A stretch of DNA of 64,000 nucleotides, taken from Citreimonas salinaria. Lineage in GTDB: Bacteria > Pseudomonadota > Alphaproteobacteria > Rhodobacterales > Rhodobacteraceae. The translations under genes were made by a program, and so were the position numbers. The notes below the pieces were generated by a model that saw nothing but the letters and a program-made list of their open reading frames with translations, was not told the origin of the DNA and searched no databases. The DNA lies in the NCBI RefSeq assembly GCF_900107235.1, contig NZ_FNPF01000013.1:1-64000 (forward strand), read 5' to 3'. Of the stretch, positions 8,921 through 21,841 are shown in pieces; positions within the stretch are counted from its first letter, which is position 1; each line of letters begins with the position of its first letter.

Positions 8921-9922
8921 ATGCGCGTAACGGTATTCAGCACCAAACCCTACGATGAACGCTATCTGAAGACGGCGAATGGCGGCGCCCACGACCTCAT
9001 ATTCCTCGACATGCGCTTGTCGCCCAAGACGGCGCCCCTCGCCAATGGCGGCGACGCGGTCTGTGCCTTCGTCAACGACGATCTCGGACCCGATGTCGTC
9101 GGGGAACTGGCACGTTCGGGCATCCGTTTCGTCGCGCTGCGCTCGGCGGGCTTCAACCACGTCGACCTCGCGGCCGCGGCCTCGGCCGGCATCGCGATCG
9201 GTCGGGTGCCGGCGTATTCCCCGCATGCCGTCGCCGAACACACGCTCGCCCTGATCCTGACGCTCGACCGCAAGCTGCACAGGGCCTACAACCGCGTCCG
9301 CGAGGGCAACTTCGCGCTCGACGGGCTGCTCGGGTTCGACCTGCACGGCAAGACCGTCGGGATCATCGGCACCGGACAGATCGGCGGGATCGTCGCGCGC
9401 ATCCTCAAGGGCTTCGGCTGCGAGTTGCTGGCCTACGACCCGAACGAGAACCCGGCGTGCCTTGACCTGGGCGTGCGCTACGTGACGCTGGACGAGCTGC
9501 TGGGCCAAAGCGACATCGTCACGCTGCAATGTCCGCTCACGCCGCAGACCCATCACCTGATCGACGCCGAGGCGATCGCGCGGATGAAGCCGGGCGTGAT
9601 GCTGATCAACACCAGCCGCGGCGCGGTCATCGACACCACGGCGCTGATCGCCGGCCTCAAGGACGGGACGATCGGCAGCGTCGGCCTGGACGTCTACGAG
9701 GAGGAGGCGGATCTGTTCTTCGAGGACCAGTCGCAGACCTTCATCCGCGACGACGTCTTCGCGCGGCTGCTGACCTTTCCCAACGTCCTGGTCACCGGCC
9801 ACCAGGGGTTCTTCACCCACGAGGCGCTGACGGCCATCGCCCGGACCACCGTGGACAACATCTCGGCCTTCGAGCGCGACGGCGCGCCTGTCCACCCGGT
9901 GCCGATGCCCGCGGGAGGGTAG
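8921..9922 (+). CDS. D-lactate dehydrogenase (2-hydroxyacid dehydrogenase family)
   Basis: 333 residues, close in length and pattern to fermentative D-lactate dehydrogenase LdhA. It starts [16 protein letters not shown], has the NAD-binding [13 protein letters not shown], the substrate/catalytic segment [11 protein letters not shown], and TGHQGFFT with the catalytic His at about residue 294. The enzyme interconverts pyruvate and D-lactate with NADH. The ATG at 8921 follows GGAG and gives the usual family length; 8870 is an alternative start. The gene ends 3 nt before a lactate permease, so the pair likely handles lactate exchange with the medium. Confidence 0.85.
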   Translation: MRVTVFSTKPYDERYLKTANGGAHDLIFLDMRLSPKTAPLANGGDAVCAFVNDDLGPDVVGELARSGIRFVALRSAGFNHVDLAAAASAGIAIGRVPAYSPHAVAEHTLALILTLDRKLHRAYNRVREGNFALDGLLGFDLHGKTVGIIGTGQIGGIVARILKGFGCELLAYDPNENPACLDLGVRYVTLDELLGQSDIVTLQCPLTPQTHHLIDAEAIARMKPGVMLINTSRGAVIDTTALIAGLKDGTIGSVGLDVYEEEADLFFEDQSQTFIRDDVFARLLTFPNVLVTGHQGFFTHEALTAIARTTVDNISAFERDGAPVHPVPMPAGG

Positions 9923-9925
9923 GCC

Positions 9926-11389
9926 ATGGGCGCGGCACTGGCGGCGACACCGCTTGCGGTCATCCTGATCGGCATGGCGATCCTGCGCCGCTCGGCCGTA
10001 CTGTCGGGAGCGGCGGGCCTGGCCCTGGCCGTGATCCTGGCGCTGACGGCGTTCCGGCCCTCGGACGGGATCGCGCCACTGATGACCGGCGTCGCGGCCG
10101 AGGCGCTGCACACGGTGGCGACGATCCTGTGGATAATCCTGCCCGCGCTGGCGCTGTTCGAGTTCCAGAAGGCGTCCGGCGCGATCCTCCGCATCCGCGA
10201 CATGCTGGCCTCGCTGACAGGGGAGCGTCGTTTGCAGGCGATCCTGATCGCGTGGTTTTTCGGGCTATTCATGGAGGGGGCGGCCGGGTTTGGCACGCCG
10301 GTCGCGCTAGCCGCGCCGCTTCTGGTGGGATTGGGCTATGCGCCCGTCCGGGCCGTCGTGCTGGCCCTGCTGGGCCATGCGGCGGGCGTTTCCTTCGGCG
10401 CGCTGGGAACGCCGGTTCTGGCGCAGGTCGCCGTGTCGGGACTTACCGCGCAGGACATCGCCCTGCAGACCGCGGCGCTGCACGCGATCGCCGCGCCGGT
10501 CCTGCTGGTCGCGATGGTCCGGCTGGCGGACGAGGCGCCGCTGACCGGAAGGCTTCTGGGCTGGACCGCGTTCGCCGCGGCCAGCTTTCTTTTGCCTTCG
10601 GTCATTCTGGCGGCGCTGGTCGGACCCGAGTTGCCGACGCTCGGCGGCGCCCTGATCGGCGCGGCTGTCTTCGTCGCGGTGCTGCGTCACAGCCAGCCGC
10701 GCAACGCGGCCAAGCCCCTTTTCCATTTCTCGGACCTTGCGCCCTATGGCCTGATCCTTCTGCTGGTCCTGGCGACGCGGTTGATCGCGCCGGTGCAGGA
10801 AACCTTCGCCGGTCTGACGCTGTCATGGAGCATGAACGGCGGATACAAGGGCTCTTTCCAGCCGCTCTATCATCCGGGCACGCTGCTGTTTCTCGGGTTG
10901 CTTCTGGGCGCGCTCGGCACCGGCCGGTCGGGATTGCTGCCCGGCGCCTTGTCGGTCGCGCTGCGGCGCCTCCTGCCGGTTGCCATCGCCCTGCTGGTCA
11001 TGCTGACGCTATCGCGGCTGATGGTTCACGCGGGCATGATCCGCAGCCTCGCGGCGGCCGCGGCCGGCGTCGGGCCCGTATGGCCATTTCTTGCACCGTT
11101 CGTTGGCGTGCTGGGCAGTTTCATCACCGGGTCGGCGACGTCGTCAAACATCCTGTTCACCGAGTTCCAGGTATCGACCGCCGACAGGCTGGGCCTGCCG
11201 CCGACGAACCTCGTGGCCGCGCACGGCTTCGGGTCGGCCATCGGGAATATCGTGGCGCCGCACAATATAATCGCCGGCAGTGCCACCGTCGGCCTGATGG
11301 GCCGCGAGGGTGTGGTTCTGGCCCGCACTGCGAGATTGTGCCTGATCTACGCTGCCATCGGAGGCCTTTCGGCCTTTGGGTGGCTCTAA
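9926..11389 (+). CDS. L-lactate permease family transporter
   Basis: 487 residues of almost continuous hydrophobic segments (about 12-13), matching the LctP/LldP/GlcA family: FMEGAAGFGTPVALAAPLLVG near residues 113-135 and a late GSFITGSATSSNILFTEFQ. Homologues are proton symporters for lactate and glycolate in the inner membrane. It lies 3 nt downstream of the D-lactate dehydrogenase gene in the same operon. It is somewhat shorter than E. coli LldP (about 550). The order of the pair suggests uptake or release of D-lactate, but glycolate cannot be excluded. Confidence 0.88.
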   Translation: MGAALAATPLAVILIGMAILRRSAVLSGAAGLALAVILALTAFRPSDGIAPLMTGVAAEALHTVATILWIILPALALFEFQKASGAILRIRDMLASLTGERRLQAILIAWFFGLFMEGAAGFGTPVALAAPLLVGLGYAPVRAVVLALLGHAAGVSFGALGTPVLAQVAVSGLTAQDIALQTAALHAIAAPVLLVAMVRLADEAPLTGRLLGWTAFAAASFLLPSVILAALVGPELPTLGGALIGAAVFVAVLRHSQPRNAAKPLFHFSDLAPYGLILLLVLATRLIAPVQETFAGLTLSWSMNGGYKGSFQPLYHPGTLLFLGLLLGALGTGRSGLLPGALSVALRRLLPVAIALLVMLTLSRLMVHAGMIRSLAAAAAGVGPVWPFLAPFVGVLGSFITGSATSSNILFTEFQVSTADRLGLPPTNLVAAHGFGSAIGNIVAPHNIIAGSATVGLMGREGVVLARTARLCLIYAAIGGLSAFGWL

Positions 11390-11848
11390 CTGCTTCCTTC
11401 ATTCAGTTGAACCGAGGAGCATGCGTGGGGAACCTTCCGGGATTCAGACGATTTCCCCGGACGTGGTGTAGCTTGCGGTGCCATCGGGTTTTCTCGGAAG
11501 GTCGGGTTCTGACCGCCAACCTGAACCGGGAACTACTCCCGCGACCTGCTCCGCGAGATGATCGGCTTCGCTGTCGAGCGGCTGATCCTTCGGGATCTCG
11601 TTAGGCTAGGTCTGTCGGGCGTGAAGCCGGTGATCCCGGATGCGCCCGAAGGCAAAAAGGCCGCCACGACTCGGGTGCTGTCGACGACCCGGCTGCGCTG
11701 TCGCGTCCGCTTCCGACACAATGCCTTGGCCATGCCGGACAGAACAGCCGGCGCGCCGTCCCGGCCTTCATCGCCACGGCGTTCGCCCACCCTGTCCGGA
11801 ACACGAGGCCGCGGACGGCGTTGATTGGGAAACAGGAATGGAGGCGAC
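11390..11848. other. Intergenic with an IS256 remnant
   Basis: No intact gene. About 11520-11800 is a decayed transposase (separate entry). The first 130 bp after the permease stop show no recognisable terminator or gene. Confidence 0.5.
11520..11800 (+). pseudogene. IS256/Mutator-family transposase remnant
   Basis: A fragment of the IS256 transposase core: LILRDLVRLGLSGVKPVIPD followed by APEGKKAATTRVL and RCRVRFRHNALA, the well-known DAHEG-type region (here DAPEG, with the conserved His lost) and the RC-x-H-F-x-R-N block. The sequence then continues as RRAVPAFIATAFAHP in another frame, so there is a frameshift near 11740. Both ends of the gene are missing. It is a dead internal fragment. 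Confidence 0.8.
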
Positions 11849-12007
11849 ATGGCCAAGAAAGAGAACCCGGACAGAGTACCGCCTGGTACGCCCGGATCCG
11901 GAGAAGACATCTGCCGCAAGTGCAACGGATCCGGCAAGATCGACGGGAACGACTGCCCGGCCTGCAACGGCACGGGAAAGATCATCGCTCCGATTGGAGG
12001 GGCGTGA
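11849..12007 (+). CDS. Small CxxCxGxG zinc-motif protein
   Basis: 52 residues with two CxxCxGxG motifs, CRKCNGSG and CPACNGTG, as in the zinc-binding domain of DnaJ but without any J-domain. It ends in IIAPIGGA. A clear GGAGG lies 4 nt before the ATG. Similar tiny proteins occur in rhizobia and other alphaproteobacteria; I know of no function. The two motifs would bind one zinc through four cysteines. It is monocistronic, between an IS remnant and another small gene. Confidence 0.75.
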   Translation: MAKKENPDRVPPGTPGSGEDICRKCNGSGKIDGNDCPACNGTGKIIAPIGGA

Positions 12008-12269
12008 TTCAGCCGTCAAGCCCTCGCCAGACAGCGGCGCGCCACAGCGTCGGGTCCTGACGAGGCCGATCATACGGATTGATTCCGCTTGGCAACGCTC
12101 CTTCACGATGCTGCACCCAAGTCGCACCGAATGCCTGACTGCGGTTCGGTGCGCCCGTGTGTCCGGCGCCGTGCAGCCATGAGGCGGCTGTATTTCTCCT
12201 GCAGGAAAGCATCGCCACAACGGAACCTTTTGATTGCGGGAACATTGAGCGAACGCAAAGGGAGAAAAC

Positions 12270-12491
12270 ATGACTGAGAAACTCACCGACACGCCCAAGA
12301 AAGAGACGCCCGGCAACACGGAAAAGCCGGTCGATAACTGGATCACCGGCGACGAGCCGATGACCGGAGCGCAGGCGAGCTATCTGAAGACGCTTTGCGA
12401 AGAGGCCGGTATCGAATTCCAACCGGACTTGTCGAAGGCCGAGGCTTCGAAGCGTATTGATGCACTTCAGGAAAAGACCGGCCGTGGGTGA
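12270..12491 (+). CDS. DUF3072 domain protein
   Basis: 73 residues with a charged Lys/Thr/Pro-rich N-terminus and the DUF3072 core WITGDEPMTGAQASYLKTL followed by EASKRIDALQEKTG. A GGGAG ribosome site lies 5-6 nt before the ATG. Members are small, soluble, probably helical proteins of unknown role. The 260 bp upstream contain no gene; the 220 bp downstream to the rhamnose locus also hold none that I recognise. Confidence 0.8.
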   Translation: MTEKLTDTPKKETPGNTEKPVDNWITGDEPMTGAQASYLKTLCEEAGIEFQPDLSKAEASKRIDALQEKTGRG

Positions 12492-12711
12492 CGGCTACCG
12501 TGGCCGATCAGAAATAACCACCAGCAGCTTTCGTGGCTCATCTGCAGCCACGTTTCCTCCCATAAAGGCTCGCTTCAAGGCGTGCCGTACGGCCTCCAGA
12601 TCATCCGTGGCATTGCAAGCTCTCGATCGAAGTCAAGAGCCCGGCTCGACGCCTACAAAGCGCCTGGACGCAGGACTGAAGCGCGTTGGTGTGGCGTGAG
12701 CTGAGAAGCGG

Positions 12712-13986
<1,275 letters not shown>

Positions 13987-14035
13987 GGTCCCTCCCAGCC
14001 GGCTGCCGCCCGGAGCCCGGGCGGCGATCCGGTCC

Positions 14036-16138
<2,103 letters not shown>

Positions 16139-16208
16139 GGCGTATCCTCCCATCGGGCCCGCCTTGGGCCGGTCGTAAATCGCAAGCAGCATCGGCAGCG
16201 GGCCGGCC

Positions 16209-16291
16209 ATTGTCAATCACAAACGATCATAAGCAATCATTATGCAGGCGCAGAAAGCGCGCTTTCGATCATTAATGATTGACAATGATTG
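16209..16291. promoter_or_regulatory. Phased operator of the divergent rhamnose promoters (RhaR site)
   Basis: Hexamers CAATCA (16214), CGATCA (16224) and CAATCA (16234) lie exactly 10 bp apart. CGATCA (16266), TGATTG (16276) and TGATTG (16286) repeat the pattern on the other side, mostly in opposite orientation. The outer arms form an exact 11-bp inverted repeat, ATTGTCAATCA at 16209-16219 and TGATTGACAAT at 16276-16286, and ATCATTAATGAT (16268-16279) is itself palindromic. One-turn phasing is typical of multimeric DeoR-family binding. Assignment to RhaR is inference from position. Confidence 0.75.
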
Positions 16292-16329
16292 GATCGCCGC
16301 GCCATGCTGCCGGCTCAAGGGAGGCATCC

Positions 16330-17133
16330 ATGCACGAGAACGAGCGCCATCGCGTCATCCTGTCCGCCGTCGAGGCCAAGCCGTTCGTGTCGGTGGCCCA
16401 GATGGTCGAGATGACCGAGTCGTCCGAGGCGACGATCCGGCGCGACATCGCCACCCTGCACATGCAAAAGAAGCTGCGCCGCGTGCGGGGCGGGGCGGAA
16501 TCGGTCGCGCCGACTGCGGTGACGGGGCTGCTGGGGCGGCCGTTCTCGGTGAACCAGTCCAAGTACGCGGCCCAGAAGCGCGCCATCGGGCGCGCGGCGG
16601 TCGACCTGCTCGAAGATGGCGAGTCGGTGATCATCAACGGCGGCACGACCACGTTCCAGATGGTGCACCCGCTGGCGACCCGGCGCTGCCAGGTCTTCAC
16701 CAACTCGTTCCCGATCGCCGAGCACCTGCTGAAGCAGACCAAGAACACAGTCGTGCTGCCGGGCGGTACGATCTACCGCGAACAGAACATCATCCTGTCG
16801 CCCTTCGACAACGACGTGACGCGAAATTTCTACGCGCGGCGGATGTTCATGGGCTGCCAGGGCATCGCGCCGCTGGGTATCATGGAGCCCGACCCGCTGG
16901 TGATCCAGTCGGAGCAGAAGCTGATCGGACAGGCCGAAGAGGTGGTGATCCTCGCGGACAGTTCGAAGTTCGAGATGCGGTCGAGCCTTATCCTGTGCCC
17001 GCTCGACCGCGTGCACACGGTCATCACCGACGATCGCGTGAAGGATGCCCACGCCGCCATGCTGGAAAGCGCGGGCGTGAAGCTGATCGTGGCGCCCGTA
17101 AGCGCCGCGGAGGAGAAGGCCGAGGCGGGATAA
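16330..17133 (+). CDS. rhaR: DeoR/GlpR-family regulator of rhamnose genes
   Basis: 267 residues. The N-terminal winged helix-turn-helix (about residues 1-60) shows the DeoR pattern VSVAQMVEMTESSEATIRRD followed by LRRVRGG. The C-terminal sensor domain resembles ribose-5-phosphate isomerase (VIINGGTTTFQM, LPGGTIYREQN, ADSSKFEMRS). Family members are repressors released by a sugar phosphate. Start: GGGAGGC precedes the ATG at 16330, and the 17 upstream in-frame residues would overlap the operator. It is the first gene of the plus-strand unit, 43 nt before rhaS, matching the rhaRSTPQUK order of R. leguminosarum. Confidence 0.9.
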   Translation: MHENERHRVILSAVEAKPFVSVAQMVEMTESSEATIRRDIATLHMQKKLRRVRGGAESVAPTAVTGLLGRPFSVNQSKYAAQKRAIGRAAVDLLEDGESVIINGGTTTFQMVHPLATRRCQVFTNSFPIAEHLLKQTKNTVVLPGGTIYREQNIILSPFDNDVTRNFYARRMFMGCQGIAPLGIMEPDPLVIQSEQKLIGQAEEVVILADSSKFEMRSSLILCPLDRVHTVITDDRVKDAHAAMLESAGVKLIVAPVSAAEEKAEAG

Positions 17134-17176
17134 ACGCCCGGCCGTGTTCGCCAGTCATTTCAAGGGAGGAAAGCAA

Positions 17177-18172
17177 ATGACACTGACCAGACGTTTCGCC
17201 ATCGGACTCGGGCTTGCCGCGTCGCTGATGGGCACCACCGCCATGGCGCAGGACTCGGTGCGCATCGCGCTCGTGGCCAAGTCGCTGGGCAACGGCTTCT
17301 TCGAGGCGGCCGCCCGCGGCGCCGAGGAAGCGGCCGAGGAACTCGGCAACACCGAGATCATCTATACCGGCCCCACCTCGACCACCGCCGAGGGGCAGAT
17401 CGAGGTGATCAACAGCCTGATCGCGCAGCGCGTCGACGCGATCGCGATCTCGGCCAACGATCCTGACGCGGTCGTGCCGGCACTGCAGAAGGCGATGCAG
17501 CGCGGCATCACCGTCATCTCTTGGGATTCCGGCGTCGCCCCCGAGGGCCGCGAGATGCACCTCGCGCCGTCCTCGGACGAGCTGATCGGCCGGACGATCA
17601 TCAAGCTTGCCGCCGACCACCTGCCGGAAGGCGGCGAGGTCGCGGTGCTGTCGGCGACCTCGACCTCGACGAACCAGAACACCTGGATCGCCGAGATGGA
17701 GAAGGTCATGGACCAGTATCCCGACATCGAGGTCGTGGCGACGGTCTACGGCGACGACCTGGCCGACAAGTCCTATCGCGAGGCGCAGGGCCTGATGCAG
17801 ACTTATCCGGACCTCGACGCCATCATCGCGCCGACGTCCGTGGGCATCGTCGCAGCCGCACAGGCGGTGCAGGACGCGAGCAAGGTGGGCCAGGTCAACG
17901 TGACCGGTCTCGGCCTGCCGTCCGAGATGGCGGGCGCGATCGAGAGCGGCGCGTCGAAGTCCTTCGCCATATGGAACCCGGTCGACCTGGGCTACACCAC
18001 GGCCATGATCGCGCACGCGCTGGCCACCGACGAGGCGACGGCAGAGCCGGGCGCCGAGATCGACACGGGCCGCATGGGCAGCGTGACGCTGGACGAGGAC
18101 AACCAAGCCGCGATGTCCGAGCCGTTCACCTACGACGAAAGCAATATCGACGAGTTCAAGAGCATCTTCTGA
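17177..18172 (+). CDS. rhaS: Rhamnose ABC transporter substrate-binding protein
   Basis: 331 residues with a Sec signal peptide ending near AMAQDS, followed by a type I periplasmic sugar-binding fold (VRIALVAKSLGNGFFEAAARG, AISANDPDAVVPALQKAM, SWDSGVAPEGREMH). It captures L-rhamnose in the periplasm for RhaTPQ. GGGAGG precedes the ATG. It is separated from rhaT by a strong hairpin (18182-18205), which should raise its mRNA level over the rest of the transporter. Confidence 0.9.
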   Translation: MTLTRRFAIGLGLAASLMGTTAMAQDSVRIALVAKSLGNGFFEAAARGAEEAAEELGNTEIIYTGPTSTTAEGQIEVINSLIAQRVDAIAISANDPDAVVPALQKAMQRGITVISWDSGVAPEGREMHLAPSSDELIGRTIIKLAADHLPEGGEVAVLSATSTSTNQNTWIAEMEKVMDQYPDIEVVATVYGDDLADKSYREAQGLMQTYPDLDAIIAPTSVGIVAAAQAVQDASKVGQVNVTGLGLPSEMAGAIESGASKSFAIWNPVDLGYTTAMIAHALATDEATAEPGAEIDTGRMGSVTLDEDNQAAMSEPFTYDESNIDEFKSIF

Positions 18173-18181
18173 ACCCGTCCC

Positions 18182-18205
18182 GCGCGGGGCTCATGGGCCC
18201 CGCGC
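18182..18205 (+). promoter_or_regulatory. Intercistronic hairpin between rhaS and rhaT
   Basis: A perfect 9-bp stem, GCGCGGGGC paired with GCCCCGCGC, with loop TCATGG, begins 9 nt after the rhaS stop. There is no T-run, so it is more likely an mRNA 3'-end stabiliser or partial attenuator than a full terminator. Confidence 0.75.
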
Positions 18206-18241
18206 CACCCGCTTCCTTCACCACCGGCCTCCGGAGGATCG

Positions 18242-19786
18242 ATGAACTATTCCAGCGAAACAGGCCGCGGCGTGCCGGTCCTGGCCGATCCGGTGCTCCG
18301 CCTCTCGGGCATCACCAAGACCTTTCCGGGCGTGCGCGCGCTAAGCGACGTCGAACTCGCGCTCTACCCCGGGCAGGTGACGGCGCTCGTCGGTGAAAAC
18401 GGCGCGGGCAAGTCGACGCTCGTGAAGATCCTGACCGGCATCTACCAGCCCGACGGTGGCGTGATCGAGGTGGACGGGCAGGCGAGCAAGTTTCCCACCG
18501 CGACCGCCGCGTCGGCGGCGGGCGTGACCGCGATCCACCAGGAGACCGTGCTGTTCGACGAACTGACGGTCGCCGAGAACATCTTTCTTGGGCACGCGCC
18601 GCGCGGGCGGTTCGGCCTGATCGACTGGACGGCCATGAACGCCCGCGCGCAGGAGATCCTGACCCGCATCGGCGCGCAGATCAGCCCGAAGACGCCCCTG
18701 CGCGAGCTTGGCATCGCGTCGAAGCATCTGGTCGCCATCGCCCGCGCGCTGTCGGTGGACGCGCGCGTCGTCATCATGGACGAGCCGACCGCCGCGCTGT
18801 CCTCGGCCGAGATCGAGGAGCTTTACGAGCTGGTCGAACGCCTGAAGGGCGAGGGCAAGGCGATCCTCTTCATCTCGCACAAGTTCGACGAGATCTTCCG
18901 CATCGCCGACCGCTACACCGTCTTCCGCGACGGCGAGATGGTCGACGCGGGGATGATCGCCGACGTGACCGAGAACCAGCTGGTCGAGAAGATGGTCGGC
19001 CGCGCAGTCGACACCATCTTCCCCCAGCGGAACAGCAACCCGGGCGAGGACGTGCTGACCGTGGCGGGTTATTCCCATCCGACCGAGTTCGCGGATATCG
19101 GATTCACCCTGCGCCGGGGCGAGATCCTCGGCTTCTACGGCCTCGTCGGCGGGGGGCGGTCCGAGTTCATGCAGGCGCTGTTCGGCGTGACGAAGCCGTC
19201 GAAGGGGGCCTGCCGGATCGACGGAAAGATCGCCGTCATCCGCTCGCCCGCCGAGGCCATCAGGAAGGGCATCGTCTATGTCCCCGAGGATCGCGGGGCG
19301 CAGGGCGCGGTGACCGCCATGCCGATCTTCCAGAACGTCACGCTGCCCTCGCTCAAGGCGACCTCGCACAAGGGCTTCGTGCGCATGGCCGAGGAATTCG
19401 CGCTTGCGCGCAAGTACACCGAGCGGCTGGATCTGCGCGCCGCTTCGCTCGACCAGAACGTGGGCGAGCTGTCGGGCGGCAACCAGCAGAAGGTCGTCAT
19501 CGCCAAGTGGCTGGCGACGCAGCCCAAGGTCATCATCCTAGACGAACCCACGAAGGGCATCGACGTGGGCTCGAAGGCGGCGGTGCATGATTTCATGGCC
19601 GAACTGGCCGCCGAGGGCCTTTCGGTCATCATGGTCAGTTCCGAGATCCCCGAGATACTGGGCATGTCGGACCGCGTGATCGTCATGCGCGAGGGACGGA
19701 TCGCTGCCGAGTTCGACCGCGAGGGCCTGACGCCGGAAACGCTGGTGCGCGCCGCGGCCGGCTATGGCGGGGAGGCGGCGGCATGA
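18242..19786 (+). CDS. rhaT: Rhamnose ABC transporter ATP-binding protein (tandem ATPase)
   Basis: 514 residues containing two ABC domains, as usual for sugar importers of the RbsA/MglA type. The first has Walker A GENGAGKST (about residues 57-65) and Walker B VVIMDEPTAALSS. The second (from about 270) has a degenerate Walker A (GLVGGGRSEF), the signature LSGGNQQKVVIAKWLA and Walker B VIILDEPTKGIDVGSK. It powers rhamnose import with RhaP and RhaQ. The start follows GGAGG in CTCCGGAGGATCG. About 76 nt with no gene separate it from rhaP. Confidence 0.92.
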   Translation: MNYSSETGRGVPVLADPVLRLSGITKTFPGVRALSDVELALYPGQVTALVGENGAGKSTLVKILTGIYQPDGGVIEVDGQASKFPTATAASAAGVTAIHQETVLFDELTVAENIFLGHAPRGRFGLIDWTAMNARAQEILTRIGAQISPKTPLRELGIASKHLVAIARALSVDARVVIMDEPTAALSSAEIEELYELVERLKGEGKAILFISHKFDEIFRIADRYTVFRDGEMVDAGMIADVTENQLVEKMVGRAVDTIFPQRNSNPGEDVLTVAGYSHPTEFADIGFTLRRGEILGFYGLVGGGRSEFMQALFGVTKPSKGACRIDGKIAVIRSPAEAIRKGIVYVPEDRGAQGAVTAMPIFQNVTLPSLKATSHKGFVRMAEEFALARKYTERLDLRAASLDQNVGELSGGNQQKVVIAKWLATQPKVIILDEPTKGIDVGSKAAVHDFMAELAAEGLSVIMVSSEIPEILGMSDRVIVMREGRIAAEFDREGLTPETLVRAAAGYGGEAAA

Positions 19787-19862
19787 CACCGCTATCTCCG
19801 CGCCCCGCCCCTGCGTCTCGTCGCAACGACCGCTCGATCACCCCTTTCACCCGGAGCGCCGC

Positions 19863-20846
19863 ATGATCCGCGACTTCATCAAATCGCGCGAGGCGATCCT
19901 CGTCGGAGCGCTCATCGCCCTGATCCTGCTGGTGGAGATCCGGTTCTCGGGCTTCGCGAGCCCCGGCAACCTCGCCAGCGTGTTTAACGACACCTCGATC
20001 CTGATCATCCTCGCGCTCGGGCAGATGCTGGTGATCCTGACCCGCTGCATCGACCTTTCGCTGGCCTCGAACCTCGCGTTGACCGGCATGGTCACGGCCA
20101 TGATCAACGCCGCGATACCGGGCTTGCCGGTGATCGCGCTGATCGCACTTGCCATCGGGCTGGGCACGCTGATGGGCATGTTCAACGGCATTCTGGTGTG
20201 GAAGCTCGACATTCCGCCGATCGTCGTCACGCTCGGCACGTTGACGATCTATCGCGGGCTGGTCTTCCTGATCTCGGGCGGCGAATGGGTGAACAGCCAC
20301 GAGATGGGCGAAGCCTACAAGGCGCTGCCCCGGCTCGATTTCCTGGGCCTGCCGGTCCTGTCGTGGATCGCCATCGCCGTCATCGCGGGCTTCGTGATCC
20401 TGGTGAACCGCTCGGGCCTCGGGCGGGCCTTCTACGCCGTGGGCGGCAATCCGCATGCCGCGGTCTATACCGGCATCGACGTCGGCCGCACGCGCTTTGC
20501 AGCCTTCACCATCGCCGGGGGACTGGCCGGCCTGTGCGGCTATCTCTGGGTGTCGCGCTACGCGGTCGCCTATGTCGACGTCGCCGGCGGGTTCGAGTTG
20601 GACGTGGTCGCGGCGTGCGTGATCGGCGGCATCTCGATCGCTGGCGGGCTGGGGACGGTCACCGGCGCGGTGCTGGGGGCGCTCTTCCTCGGCGCGATCA
20701 AGAACGCGCTGCCGGTCGCCGGGATCTCGCCCTTCTGGCAACTCGCCATCTCGGGCGCCGCGATCATCATCGCCGTGGCCTTCAACGCGCAGTCGAGCCG
20801 CAAGCAGGGCCGCATCATCCTGAAATCCGCGGAGCACCCGACATGA
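19863..20846 (+). CDS. rhaP: Rhamnose ABC transporter permease
   Basis: 327 residues of the RbsC-type permease family with about 8-10 hydrophobic segments. It has the [20 protein letters not shown] segment and [20 protein letters not shown] near the C-terminus. The start follows CGGAG at 6 nt. It overlaps the second permease rhaQ by 4 nt (ATGA). It forms the membrane channel with RhaQ. Confidence 0.9.
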   Translation: MIRDFIKSREAILVGALIALILLVEIRFSGFASPGNLASVFNDTSILIILALGQMLVILTRCIDLSLASNLALTGMVTAMINAAIPGLPVIALIALAIGLGTLMGMFNGILVWKLDIPPIVVTLGTLTIYRGLVFLISGGEWVNSHEMGEAYKALPRLDFLGLPVLSWIAIAVIAGFVILVNRSGLGRAFYAVGGNPHAAVYTGIDVGRTRFAAFTIAGGLAGLCGYLWVSRYAVAYVDVAGGFELDVVAACVIGGISIAGGLGTVTGAVLGALFLGAIKNALPVAGISPFWQLAISGAAIIIAVAFNAQSSRKQGRIILKSAEHPT

Positions 20847-21841
20847 GCCTTGCCGAAGGAACCCGCCCCCGCAATTTTCCGGATCGCCTGACCGGGCGCG
20901 GCCAGCGCATCTTGAGGAGCTGGGAGCTTCTGCTGTTCGTGATCGCGGTGCTGATCTTTATCGCCAACACGCAGGCGAGCCCGTATTTCCTCGACCCCTG
21001 GAACCTGTCGGACGCGACGTTCAACTTCACCGAGAAGTCGATGATCGCCTTCGCCATGGCGCTGCTCATCATCTCGGGCGAGATCGACCTCTCGGTCGCG
21101 GGGATCATCGCGCTGGCCTCGACGGCGATGGGCTGGGCGCTGCAATTCGGGGTCGGCACGCCGGGCCTCGTCGCCATCGGCCTCGCCGTGGGGCTGCTCT
21201 GCGGCGCTTTCAACGGGGTGCTCGTCACGCGGCTTGGGCTGCCGTCGATCGTGGTGACCATCGGCACGATGAGCCTGTTCCGCGGGATCAGCTACATCGT
21301 GCTCGGCGACCAGGCGTTCAACGGCTACCCCGACAGTTTCGCCTGGCTCGGGCGCGGCTATGTCTTCTGGGTCATCACGTTCGAGCTGACGCTGTTCGTG
21401 GTTTTCGCGCTGATCTACGGCGTGGTGCTGCACAAGACGAATTTCGGCCGGCACGTCTACACGATCGGCAACAACCCGGTGGCCGCACGCTTTTCCGGCA
21501 TCCGCGTCGAGCGCGTGAAGATGATCCTGTTCCTGCTCACCGGCCTCATGTCCGGCATCGCGGCGATCTGCCTGACCGGGCGGCTCGGCTCGACCCGGCC
21601 CTCGATCGCATATGCGTGGGAACTCGAGGTCGTCACGATGGTCGTACTCGGCGGCGTGTCGATCCTCGGCGGCGCGGGGTCGATCCTGGGTGTGGTCATT
21701 GCCGCGCTGGTGATCGGCATGGTGACTTTCGGCCTGGGGCTGCTGAACGTGCCGGGCATCGTCATGTCGATCTTCATCGGTGCGCTGCTGATCGGCGTCA
21801 TCGCCCTGCCGCGCCTGGTGACGAAGCTGCGGAGGCGGTGA
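20843..21841 (+). CDS. rhaQ: Rhamnose ABC transporter permease
   Basis: 332 residues, a second RbsC-type permease ([39 protein letters not shown]). It begins inside the stop codon of rhaP (ATGA) and its own stop shares one base with the rhaU start (TGATG). A cytoplasmic N-terminus of about 30 residues ([16 protein letters not shown]) precedes the first membrane helix. Two different permease genes are typical for the rhizobial-type rhamnose importer. Confidence 0.9.
   Translation: MSLAEGTRPRNFPDRLTGRGQRILRSWELLLFVIAVLIFIANTQASPYFLDPWNLSDATFNFTEKSMIAFAMALLIISGEIDLSVAGIIALASTAMGWALQFGVGTPGLVAIGLAVGLLCGAFNGVLVTRLGLPSIVVTIGTMSLFRGISYIVLGDQAFNGYPDSFAWLGRGYVFWVITFELTLFVVFALIYGVVLHKTNFGRHVYTIGNNPVAARFSGIRVERVKMILFLLTGLMSGIAAICLTGRLGSTRPSIAYAWELEVVTMVVLGGVSILGGAGSILGVVIAALVIGMVTFGLGLLNVPGIVMSIFIGALLIGVIALPRLVTKLRRR

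Noticed and set aside
12222-12247. GGAAC motifs upstream of the DUF3072 gene, as in EcfG-type stress promoters
   Set aside because: At the right distance there is ATTG or TGAG instead of a CGTT-like -10, so the match is too weak to call.
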